A DNA stretch of 64,000 nt, taken from Actinophytocola sp036402745. GTDB lineage: Bacteria; Actinomycetota; Actinomycetes; Mycobacteriales; Pseudonocardiaceae. The stretch lies in contig NZ_DASWSJ010000201.1 of the NCBI RefSeq assembly GCF_036402745.1, forward strand, positions 1 through 64,000, read 5' to 3'. A model generated the notes under the pieces. The model was given only the letters and a program-made list of their open reading frames with translations. It did not search any database and was not told the origin of the DNA. This document shows, in pieces, positions 1-7,591 of the stretch (position 1 is its first letter; each line of letters begins with the position of its first letter). Position numbers and translations under genes: made by a program.

Positions 1-2
1 GG

Positions 3-3000
3 CTGCTGGCCTCGCCGGTGCCGTGGGAGGCCAACGGTCATCCACGCCGGGCCGGGGTGTCGTCGTTCGGGATCAGCGGCACGAACGCCCACGTCGTCAT
101 CGAGGAGCCGCCGGCGGAGGCCGAGCCGGAGCCCTCGGCCGACCTGCCTGTGGTGCCGTGGGTCCTGTCGGCCAGGACCGCGGCCGCGGTGCTCGCCCAA
201 GCAGAACGGTTGCGGTCCCTTGTGGACCAGAACCCGGTGGACGTCGGCTACTCGCTGGCGACCACCAGGGCGACGTTCGACCACCGCGCTGTGCTGGTCG
301 ACGGCGAGGAGGTGGCTTCCGGCTCGGTGGTCGGCGGCAAGCTGGCGGTGTTGTTCACCGGTCAGGGTGCGCAGCGTGCCGGTATGGGGCAGGTGTTGTG
401 CGAGGCGTTTCCGGTGTTCGCGGCGGCGTTCGACGAGGTGTGTGCGCACCTGGATCCGGGTTTGGGTGAGGTGATCGCCTCCGGCGACGGGCTGGACGAG
501 ACGGGGAACACCCAGCCCGCGTTGTTCGCGTTCGAGGTGGCGTTGTTCCGGCTGCTGCAGTCCTGGGGTATCCGACCGGACTATGTGGCGGGGCACTCGA
601 TCGGTGAGCTGGCGGCGGCGTATGTCGCTGGTGTGTGGTCGTTGGAGGACGCGTGCAGGGTGGTGTCCGCGCGGGGTCGGTTGATGCAGGCCCTGCCCAC
701 CGGCGGTGCCATGATCGCCGTCCAGGCCACCGAGGCCGAAGTCGCCCCGCTGCTCACCGACACGGTCGGGATCGCCGCCATCAACAGCCCCGACTCCGTG
801 GTCATCTCCGGCGACGAACACGCCGCCCACACGGTCGCCGGGGTGTTCGCCGAACAAGGCCGCAAGACCAAACAGCTCACCGTGTCCCACGCCTTCCACT
901 CACCACTGATGAACCCGATCCTCGACGAATTCCGGGACATCACCGCGAGCGTGACCTACCACGAGCCCACCATCCCCATCGTCTCCACCGTCACCGGACA
1001 GACCGCCGACCTCACCGACCCCGACTACTGGGTCAACCAGGTCCGCGCCACCGTCCGCTTCGCCGACACCATCACCACCCTCGACACCACCGGAGTACGC
1101 ACCTTCCTCGAAGCCGGCCCCGACGCCACACTGACCGCACTCGGCAACGACAACTTCATCCCAACAGCACGCCGCAACCGCGACGAGGTCCTCACGGTGA
1201 CCGAGGCGCTCGGCCGGCTGCACACCCGCGGGGTCCGGCTGGACCTGCCGGCGCTGTTCCCCGGCGCCGGCCGGGTGGACCTGCCGACGTACGCCTTCCA
1301 GCACCAGCGGTACTGGCTGATCACCCCGGAGTCGGGGGGCAGCGCGACCGGCCTCGGGCTCGGCGCGACCGATCACCCGCTGCTGGGCGCCGCGCTCGGG
1401 CTGGCCGACTCCGAGCGGGTCGTGCTCACCGGCCGGCTGTCCTTGCGGGATCACGCCTGGCTCGCCGACCACGCGGTGCTCGGCACGACCCTGCTGCCCG
1501 GGGCCGCGTTCGTCGAGCTGGCCCGGCGCGCCGCGGAGCACACCGAGCTGGACCTCGTCGACGAGCTGACCCTGCACGCTCCGCTGGTGCTCACCGAGCA
1601 GGACGCGGTGCACGTGCAGGTCGAGGTCGGCGAGCCGGACGACGCCGGCCGCCGCGCGCTGCGCGTCCACTCCCGCCGGGAGGGCGCCGAAAGCGACGAG
1701 CCCTGGGCGCACCACGCGAGCGGCCTGCTCAGCGCGGACCCCGACCCGGCGAGCGCCGACCGGCCCGCCGAGTGGCCGCCGGCCGGCGCGGACCCGGTGG
1801 CGATCGACGACCTCTACGACCGGATCGCGGACCTCGGCGTCGACTACGGCCCGGCGTTCCAGGGCCTGACCGCCGTGTGGCAACGGGACGGCGAGCTCTT
1901 CGCCGAGGTCGCGCTGCCCGAGGACGTGCGGGCGGGCGCCGAGCGGTACGGGATCCACCCGGCGCTGCTCGACGCGGCACTGCACGCGATGTTCGTGCCG
2001 GAGCGGGAGGACCGGCAGGTCGTGCTCCCGTTCAGCTGGAGCGGGGTCCGGGTGTTCGCGAACCAGGCGACGGCGCTGCGCGTGCGGATCGCCCCGACCG
2101 GCCAGGACGCGTACGCGCTGGAGCTGACCGACGGCACCGGCACGCCGGTCGCGTCGGTCGAGTCGCTGGTCGCGCGGCCGGTGTCCGCCGACGCGCTGAG
2201 CACGGGCCCGGAGTCGCTGTACCGGCTGGACTGGGTGCCGGCGACCACGGGTCCCGCCGAGCTGGCGGCCGACGTCGTGGAGCTGCGCATCGAGGCCGGC
2301 ACCGACGCGGCGGCGGTCCGCGCGGCGGTCCACCAGGCGCTCGCCGCGGTGCAGGAGTCGCTCGCCGGGACCGGCCGGCTGGCAGTGGTCACCCAAGGCG
2401 CGACCACCGGCGAGGATCTCGCCGGCGCGGCCGTGTGGGGTCTGGTCCGCTCGGCGCAGACCGAGCACCCGGACCGGTTCACGCTCGTCGACGTCGACGG
2501 CGCCGACGAGTCCGAGCAGCTGTTGCCCGCCGCGCTCGCCACGGGTGAGCCGCAGCTCGCCATCCGCACCGGCGCCATCACGGTGCCACGGCTGGCGAAG
2601 GCGGTAGCGTCCACATCGGACACCCGGCTGTTCGACCCCGATGGGACCGTGCTGATCACCGGCGGCACCGGCACGCTCAGCGCCGCCCTCGCCCGCCACC
2701 TCGTCACCTCGCACGGCGCGCGACACCTGGTGCTCACCTCCCGCCGCGGCCCCGACGCCACCGGCGCCACCGAACTCCAGACGGCGCTGACCGAACTCGG
2801 TGCCCAGGTCGAGATCGCCGCCTGCGACGCGGCCGACCGCGAGGCGCTGGCCGCGCTGCTCGCGACGATCCCGGACCTGGCCGGCGTGATCCACGCGGCC
2901 GGCGTGGTGGACGACGCGACGGTCGAGTCGCTCACGCCCGAGCGGGTGGACCCGGTGCTGCGGCCCAAGGTCGACGCCGCGCTCAACCTCGACGAGCTGG

Positions 3001-3929
3001 CCGGCGACGTGGAGCTGTTCGTGCTGTTCTCGTCGGCCACGAGCATCCTCGGCACCGCGGGGCAGGCGAACTACGCCGCGGCCAACGGTTTCCTCGACGC
3101 GCTGGCGGCCCACCGGCACGCGGCCGGGCGCCGGGCGACGGCGCTGTCGTGGGGCCTGTGGGCCGAGGGCAGCGCGATGACCAGCCACCTCAGCGAGGCG
3201 GACCTGGCCCGCATCAACCGCGGCGGCGTGCACGCGCACACCGTCGAGGAGGGGCTGGCCCTGTTCGACCTCGCCTGCCGGGCGGACGAGCCGCACCTGG
3301 TGCCGATCAAGCTGGACCAGGCGGCCCTGCGCACCGCGACCGGGGTGGCCGCGCCGCTGCGGTCGTTCACCAGGAGCCGCCGCGCGGGCCAGCAGCGGGC
3401 CACGACGGTCGCGCTGGCGGAGCAGCTGGCCGGCCGCACCGAGGACGAGCAGCGGAAGGTGCTGCTGGAGCTGGTGCGGACCAGCGTGGCCACGGTGCTG
3501 GCGCACACCTCGCAGGAGACGATTCCGGCCGAGCAGCAGTTCAAGCAGCTCGGGTTCGACTCGCTGACCGCGGTGGAGCTACGCAACCGGCTCAACACCG
3601 CGACCGGCCTGCGCCTGCCGGCCACCCTGACGTTCGACTACCCGACGCCGGGGGCGCTCGTCGAGCACCTGCTCCCGGAGCTGGGCGGCAGCCAGGCGAC
3701 GCTGCGGGTCCGCACGCTGGTGGACGGCATCGCGAAGCTCGAGGCGACGCTGGACCTGGTCGAGTCGGCCGACACGGGCGAGACCGACATCGCCGCGGCA
3801 CTGCAACGCCTGCTGACGAAGTGGCGGGACAAGACCACCGCGCCGGCGGCGACGGAGGAGGCCGACCTGACCTCCGCGACGGCAGACGACCTGTTCGACA
3901 TCCTCGACGACGAGCTCGGCGCCGCCTGA
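3..3929 (+). CDS. Modular type I polyketide synthase, C-terminal part (partial at left edge)
   Basis: The reading frame is open to the window edge, so this is the last part of a larger megasynthase. The visible order is: the end of a KS domain (GTNAHVV near 80), AT, DH, KR, ACP and an acidic/helical C-terminal tail of docking-domain type. The AT carries GHSIGE (Ser codon near 597) and HAFH (near 890), the malonyl-CoA-type signature. The DH has HxxxGxxxxP (near 1480) and HPALLDAAL (near 1960). The KR has TGGTGTLSAA (near 2660), the YAAAN active site, and VDD in place of LDD, which points to a B-type ketoreductase. There is no ER, so the module should leave an enoyl group. The ACP has LGFDSL (near 3555). 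No thioesterase follows, so the chain probably passes to another protein through the docking tail. The gene before it lies outside the window. Confidence 0.95.
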   Translation: MLASPVPWEANGHPRRAGVSSFGISGTNAHVVIEEPPAEAEPEPSADLPVVPWVLSARTAAAVLAQAERLRSLVDQNPVDVGYSLATTRATFDHRAVLVDGEEVASGSVVGGKLAVLFTGQGAQRAGMGQVLCEAFPVFAAAFDEVCAHLDPGLGEVIASGDGLDETGNTQPALFAFEVALFRLLQSWGIRPDYVAGHSIGELAAAYVAGVWSLEDACRVVSARGRLMQALPTGGAMIAVQATEAEVAPLLTDTVGIAAINSPDSVVISGDEHAAHTVAGVFAEQGRKTKQLTVSHAFHSPLMNPILDEFRDITASVTYHEPTIPIVSTVTGQTADLTDPDYWVNQVRATVRFADTITTLDTTGVRTFLEAGPDATLTALGNDNFIPTARRNRDEVLTVTEALGRLHTRGVRLDLPALFPGAGRVDLPTYAFQHQRYWLITPESGGSATGLGLGATDHPLLGAALGLADSERVVLTGRLSLRDHAWLADHAVLGTTLLPGAAFVELARRAAEHTELDLVDELTLHAPLVLTEQDAVHVQVEVGEPDDAGRRALRVHSRREGAESDEPWAHHASGLLSADPDPASADRPAEWPPAGADPVAIDDLYDRIADLGVDYGPAFQGLTAVWQRDGELFAEVALPEDVRAGAERYGIHPALLDAALHAMFVPEREDRQVVLPFSWSGVRVFANQATALRVRIAPTGQDAYALELTDGTGTPVASVESLVARPVSADALSTGPESLYRLDWVPATTGPAELAADVVELRIEAGTDAAAVRAAVHQALAAVQESLAGTGRLAVVTQGATTGEDLAGAAVWGLVRSAQTEHPDRFTLVDVDGADESEQLLPAALATGEPQLAIRTGAITVPRLAKAVASTSDTRLFDPDGTVLITGGTGTLSAALARHLVTSHGARHLVLTSRRGPDATGATELQTALTELGAQVEIAACDAADREALAALLATIPDLAGVIHAAGVVDDATVESLTPERVDPVLRPKVDAALNLDELAGDVELFVLFSSATSILGTAGQANYAAANGFLDALAAHRHAAGRRATALSWGLWAEGSAMTSHLSEADLARINRGGVHAHTVEEGLALFDLACRADEPHLVPIKLDQAALRTATGVAAPLRSFTRSRRAGQQRATTVALAEQLAGRTEDEQRKVLLELVRTSVATVLAHTSQETIPAEQQFKQLGFDSLTAVELRNRLNTATGLRLPATLTFDYPTPGALVEHLLPELGGSQATLRVRTLVDGIAKLEATLDLVESADTGETDIAAALQRLLTKWRDKTTAPAATEEADLTSATADDLFDILDDELGAA

Positions 3930-3935
3930 CCCACC

Positions 3936-3966
3936 GCCGCCCCGGGGCACGTGCTCCCGGGGCGGC
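3936..3966 (+). terminator. Hairpin terminator after the PKS gene
   Basis: An 11-bp GC-only stem (GCCGCCCCGGG with its complement) and a 9-nt loop sit 7 bp after the PKS stop codon. There is no T tract, as is common in actinomycetes. Confidence 0.7.
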
Positions 3967-4007
3967 GCCCTTACCGGCCCGACTGGGTGCGGTGGCAGAC
4001 ACAAGTC

Positions 4008-4038
4008 GGCGCCCGCCGAGACATGCTCGGCGGGCGCC
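4008..4038 (-). terminator. Hairpin terminator for the acyl ligase operon
   Basis: A perfect 13-bp stem (GGCGCCCGCCGAG with its complement) and a 5-nt loop lie 23 bp beyond the stop codon of the minus-strand ligase gene. Together with the hairpin at 3936 it insulates two convergent units. Confidence 0.75.
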
Positions 4039-4061
4039 CTGGTCGACCGTCTCCTTGGGAC

Positions 4062-5630
4062 TCAGCTCACCCGGCGCTCGTGGCCCTGCCAGAAGCGCTC
4101 GCGCAGCTCCCGCCGGAGGATCTTGCCGCTCGGGTTGCGCGGCACCTTGTCGATGAGCTCGTAGCGCAGCGGCTGCTTGAACGTGGCGAGCTTTCCCTTG
4201 AGGAACAGCGCGAGCTCCCGCTCGGTGAGCTCCTCGCCCTCGACCGGCACCACGAACGCGTGCACGATCTCGCCCCAGCGGTCGTCCGGCACGCCGACGA
4301 CGGCCGACTCGGCCACCTTCGGGTGCCGGCCGATGACGTGCTCGATCTCGGCCGGGTACACGTTCTCCCCCGCGACGATGATCATGTCCTTGATCCGGTC
4401 GCGGATGAACAGGTAGCCGTCCTCGTCGAGCACACCCGCGTCGCCGGTCACGACCCAGCCGTCGACCAGCGTCTTCGCCGTCGCCTCCGGCAGGTTCCAG
4501 TACTCCAGCATCGCGGCCGGGGTGCGCAGCCAGACCTCGCCGATCTCCCCCGCCGGCAGCGGGTTGCCCGCGCTGTCGGCGACCTTGACCTGGAAGCCCG
4601 GGTACGGCCGGCCGGCCGCCTGCATCTTGCCGCTGTCCGGCGTGTGGTCGGCAGGCGGCAGGCACATCGCGGTGTTCCCGGTCTCGGTCAGCCCGTAGAT
4701 CTGGGCGAACTCGCAGCCGAAGCCCTCGACGCACCGGGCGAGCAGCGCGGCCGAGATGGGCGCGCCGCCGTAGATGATCTTGCGGAGGGTGGTGAAGTCG
4801 TCCTGGGTGACGCCGGGCTCGGCGAGCAACAGCCGCAGCATCGCGGGCACCATGCACGCGGTGGTGACACCCAGCGTGCGGATCAGCTCGACCGCGCCCG
4901 CCGTGGTGAACTCGCGCATGACGACGTTGGTGACGCCCGACGCGAAGCCCTGCGTCGCCCACCAGATCCCGCCGATGTGGAAGCCGGCCATGCCGATCAG
5001 GCTGCGGTCGCCCTCGCGCCAGTCGATCCAGTCCTCGCCGGCCTTGGCGAGGGCGTTGCGCACCGCGAAGAAGCTGCGGTGGCCGAGCACCACGCCCTTG
5101 GGCAGGCCGGTGGTGCCGCTGGTGTACATCTGCACGAGCGGGGTGTCCGGGGTGACCCTGGACAGCAGGTTGACGTCCGGCTGCGCGCCCACCCACGACG
5201 CGAACCCCGCGCCCGGCGCGCCGGGCTCGTCCAGGCGCAGCACGGTGGTCAGGTTCGGCAGCTCCGGGGCGAGCCGCTCGGCGGTCGCCTCCGCGTCGGT
5301 GTCGACGAACAGCAGCGCGGTGCCGGAGTCACGCAGGATGTGCTCGACCTCGTCGGCGGCCAGCCGCCAGTTGATCGGCACCAGCACCGCACCGCTCTTC
5401 GCGGCGCCGAACAGCAGCTCGTAGTAGTGCTCGGACTCCTTGCCGAGGTAGGCGATGCGGTCGCCCGGGCGGACGCCGGCGGCCTGGATGCCGTGCGCGA
5501 CCTGGTTGCTCACCCGGTGCAGCCCGGCGTAGTCGATCCGCCGGCCCTCGCAGATGATCGCGGTCGTGTCCGGCTGCCGGGCGGCGTGCTGGCGCACCAC
5601 GTCGACGAGCGTGCGCAACTGAGGTGTCAC
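4062..5630 (-). CDS. Acyl-CoA/acyl-ACP synthetase (ScoC/FadD10-like), isonitrile lipopeptide pathway
   Basis: This is a 522-residue ANL-family adenylating enzyme. It has the P-loop YTSGTTGLPKGV at residues 169-180, the YGLTETGN motif, the TGD and KDMIIV hinge region, and the catalytic Lys in NPSGK near 503. It starts at GTG 5630 behind a GGAG site, 32 bp after the FcoT-type gene, so the two are co-transcribed. In isonitrile lipopeptide pathways (ScoC of Streptomyces, FadD10/Rv0099 of M. tuberculosis) the ligase next to the thioesterase loads a fatty acid, and later the isonitrile acid, onto a small carrier protein. That role is inferred here from the whole gene set. Taken alone it could be an ordinary medium-chain fatty acyl ligase. 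Confidence 0.85.
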   Translation of the reverse strand: MTPQLRTLVDVVRQHAARQPDTTAIICEGRRIDYAGLHRVSNQVAHGIQAAGVRPGDRIAYLGKESEHYYELLFGAAKSGAVLVPINWRLAADEVEHILRDSGTALLFVDTDAEATAERLAPELPNLTTVLRLDEPGAPGAGFASWVGAQPDVNLLSRVTPDTPLVQMYTSGTTGLPKGVVLGHRSFFAVRNALAKAGEDWIDWREGDRSLIGMAGFHIGGIWWATQGFASGVTNVVMREFTTAGAVELIRTLGVTTACMVPAMLRLLLAEPGVTQDDFTTLRKIIYGGAPISAALLARCVEGFGCEFAQIYGLTETGNTAMCLPPADHTPDSGKMQAAGRPYPGFQVKVADSAGNPLPAGEIGEVWLRTPAAMLEYWNLPEATAKTLVDGWVVTGDAGVLDEDGYLFIRDRIKDMIIVAGENVYPAEIEHVIGRHPKVAESAVVGVPDDRWGEIVHAFVVPVEGEELTERELALFLKGKLATFKQPLRYELIDKVPRNPSGKILRRELRERFWQGHERRVS

Positions 5631-5662
5631 CGTGTTCTCCTTGTCGACTCAGGTCCGGCGGG

Positions 5663-6226
5663 TCAGGCGGCGTCGGCGCGCACGCTCATGCCCGGCGGGT
5701 CGACCAGTGCCATCCGCACCTCGCCCTCGGCGAAGCCGCCGGCGGCGTCCCGGAACTGCCACGGCATGTCGACCACCTGGACCGGCCGGCTGCGGTTGGT
5801 CTGGCTGAACTCGGCGAAGGAGACCTCGCCGGTGAAGGCGGACGAGTCGATCGGGCGCTTGAACTTGCTCTCGAACCTGGCGATGAGGATGTCCGGCAGC
5901 TGCTTGGCCCAGTAGTCGTCCATGGTCCAGTCGTCGAACGCCGGCAGCGCCCGCTCCTGCACGCACTTGGCGATCAGGTAGTACATCAGCTGGTTGAAGC
6001 AGATGTTGACCTCGACCGAGTTGAGGTGGCCGGTGTCGTCGATGTAGCACGGGAAGGGGATGGAGAACTCCCCCTCCGCGCTCGCGAGCCCGTTGGCCAC
6101 CGTCACCGTGGCGGACTTGAGGTATTCGGTCTTCGGGCGCGCGTACGGGCGCAGGACGTCCGAAAGCAGTTCCGGGTCGTTGGCGAAGTTCAGCTGTCCG
6201 GTATTCAGATTAATCTGCGATGTCAT
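5663..6226 (-). CDS. fcoT: FcoT-family thioesterase (ScoD/Rv0098-like)
   Basis: This 187-residue protein starts at ATG 6226 behind a strong GAGGAGG site. It looks like the FcoT hotdog-fold family, with blocks such as YARPKTEYLKSATVTVANG and CYIDDTGHLNSVEVNICFNQ and a C-terminal stretch around PVQVVDMPWQF. In the characterised isonitrile pathway the equivalent enzyme (ScoD) adds glycine to an alpha,beta-unsaturated acyl-carrier thioester and then releases the N-substituted amino acid. It lies between a SARP regulator (53 bp upstream) and the acyl ligase (32 bp downstream) in one minus-strand operon. This family is rare and almost diagnostic when found with a TauD-like oxygenase and an NRPS, both present at 19.8-25 kb. 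Confidence 0.85.
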   Translation of the reverse strand: MTSQINLNTGQLNFANDPELLSDVLRPYARPKTEYLKSATVTVANGLASAEGEFSIPFPCYIDDTGHLNSVEVNICFNQLMYYLIAKCVQERALPAFDDWTMDDYWAKQLPDILIARFESKFKRPIDSSAFTGEVSFAEFSQTNRSRPVQVVDMPWQFRDAAGGFAEGEVRMALVDPPGMSVRADAA

Positions 6227-6279
6227 TGTTTCCTCCTCAGCGCGCCCACAGGAATTGATTTCACCGTAATCGGTCGGAG

Positions 6280-7314
6280 TCATCCACCGGTAACAGTGGA
6301 CGAATTCTCCCGGCGGCGCGGCTGGCTCGGCCGGACCAGCCGGTCGAGCAGCATGTCCGAGGTGAGCGACCGGTCGGCGAGCACCGGGTCGGTCGAGAGC
6401 AGCGCCATGTGCAGGGCCCGGATCCGCTCGGACGGCTCGATGCCCAGCTCGTGGAGCATCCGCTGCCGGAACCGCATGTAGACCTCGAGTGCGGCGGAGG
6501 CGCGGCCGGCCCGGTACAGCGCGATCATCAGCATCGCGTGCGCGGACTCGTGCAACGCGTGCTCGACGACCAGGGAGGCGAGCTCGCTGATCATCTCGCG
6601 GTGCTGGCCCAGGCACAGGTCGGCGTCGATCCTGGTGGTGTGCGCGTAGAAGCGGCGCTCCTCCAGGCGGGCGACCTGGGCCCGCAGCAGGGTTCCCCAC
6701 TGTCCGTGGTGGACGACGTTGCCACGCCACAGGGCCAGCGAGCGGCGCAGGTCGGTGGCGGCCTTCGCGTAGTCACCGGCGTGCATCGCGGCGGAGCCGG
6801 CGGTGACCAGCTGGTCGAACTCGGTGATGTCGAGCTGCTGGGGGTCCACGCGCAACACGTAGCCGCCCGAGCAGGTCTGCAGCACCTCGCGGGTGATGTG
6901 CTCCACCGACAGGCCGAGCACGTCGTGGAAGAGGCGGCGCAGCTTGAACATGTAGGTCTGCAGGGTCGAGTGCGCGGTGCGCGGCGCCCGGTCGCTCCAC
7001 AGCTCCCTGACCAGCACGGACGCGCCGACCGGCTTGTTCGCGTTGAACAGCAGCGTGGACAGGATCAGCCGCAGCTTCGGCGCGCTCGGCGCCACGTCCA
7101 GGTCCTCGTGCCGGATGACCAGGGGGCCGAGCAGCTCGAACCGGAGGTCGGCGAGCGAGTTCTGCTCGGGTTCGCGGGGCCGCACCAGCACGGGCGAGTC
7201 CGGGCTCGGTTCGGGGTCCGACTCCGGGGGTGACGTCGTCTCCAGCAACGTGGCGAGGAGAGCAAGCTTCTCCTCCTGCGTCATTAATCCCAGCTCAGCT
7301 AATTTCGTGACCAT
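6280..7314 (-). CDS. SARP/AfsR-type transcriptional regulator with two early TTA codons
   Basis: This 344-residue protein has an N-terminal extension of about 55 residues rich in Pro, Glu and Ser. An OmpR-type winged-helix region follows (FELLGPLVIRHEDLDVAPSA, then LQTYMFKLRRLFHDVLG), and then a bacterial transcriptional activation domain (DITEFDQLV through RMLHELGIEPS). SARPs usually activate a neighbouring biosynthetic cluster by binding heptameric direct repeats. The start at ATG 7314 has a GAGG-like site. Codons 5 (7300-7302) and 10 (7285-7287) are TTA, a rare Leu codon here, which suggests bldA-tRNA control of the regulator. It leads the operon containing the thioesterase and acyl ligase and diverges from the YcaO gene, so it may control either pathway or both. 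Confidence 0.85.
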   Translation of the reverse strand: MVTKLAELGLMTQEEKLALLATLLETTSPPESDPEPSPDSPVLVRPREPEQNSLADLRFELLGPLVIRHEDLDVAPSAPKLRLILSTLLFNANKPVGASVLVRELWSDRAPRTAHSTLQTYMFKLRRLFHDVLGLSVEHITREVLQTCSGGYVLRVDPQQLDITEFDQLVTAGSAAMHAGDYAKAATDLRRSLALWRGNVVHHGQWGTLLRAQVARLEERRFYAHTTRIDADLCLGQHREMISELASLVVEHALHESAHAMLMIALYRAGRASAALEVYMRFRQRMLHELGIEPSERIRALHMALLSTDPVLADRSLTSDMLLDRLVRPSQPRRRENSSTVTGG

Positions 7315-7375
7315 TTCAGGACCTCGCTATCAGCCAGATCCACCGAACTCTGCCGCCGGGGGTAGTCCGGCGGGG

Positions 7376-7405
7376 TTGTCCCGGGAGGATGCGACGATCT
7401 ATAAA
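7376..7405 (+). promoter_or_regulatory. Candidate housekeeping-type promoter for the YcaO-SagB genes
   Basis: TTGTCC at 7376-7381 and TATAAA at 7400-7405 are separated by 18 bp. They lie about 190 bp before the YcaO start codon, in a divergent intergenic region. The -10 resemblance is good and the -35 is moderate; it is not demonstrated. Confidence 0.4.
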
Positions 7406-7407
7406 TC

Positions 7408-7439
7408 ACGGGTATCAGGAGACTCCACGTTATTCCGGG
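7408..7439 (-). promoter_or_regulatory. Candidate ECF (SigC-type) promoter of the SARP-fcoT-ligase operon
   Basis: Read on the minus strand the element is CCCGGAA, 22 bp, then CGT, ending 94 bp before the SARP start codon. The same 7+3 pattern with the same spacing lies before the TauD-like oxygenase gene (25026-25057). ECF promoters have GGAA-type -35 and CGT-type -10 elements. The spacing is slightly longer than the 16-20 I recall for mycobacterial SigC (SSSAAT to CGT). Confidence 0.35.
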
Positions 7440-7591
7440 CCGGCAGCCGGACGATAGTGACGGTGTCATAAATGGGCGATGAGTATTGAGGTGTGAGCAC
7501 ATGACCCCCGCACTTGTCCAGTACCTACGCGCGCAAGGACCCTTGGACTCGAGCCCCGCTCAAGCGGCGGTCAAGCGGTCGAGGAGGAGTC

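Noticed and set aside
900..3506. Very long open frame on the minus strand opposite the PKS gene
   Set aside because: It is a codon-bias shadow of the GC-rich PKS gene: Arg/Ala/Gly/His-rich, no recognisable domain. The same applies to the many long frames opposite the NRPS, copA and LanL genes.
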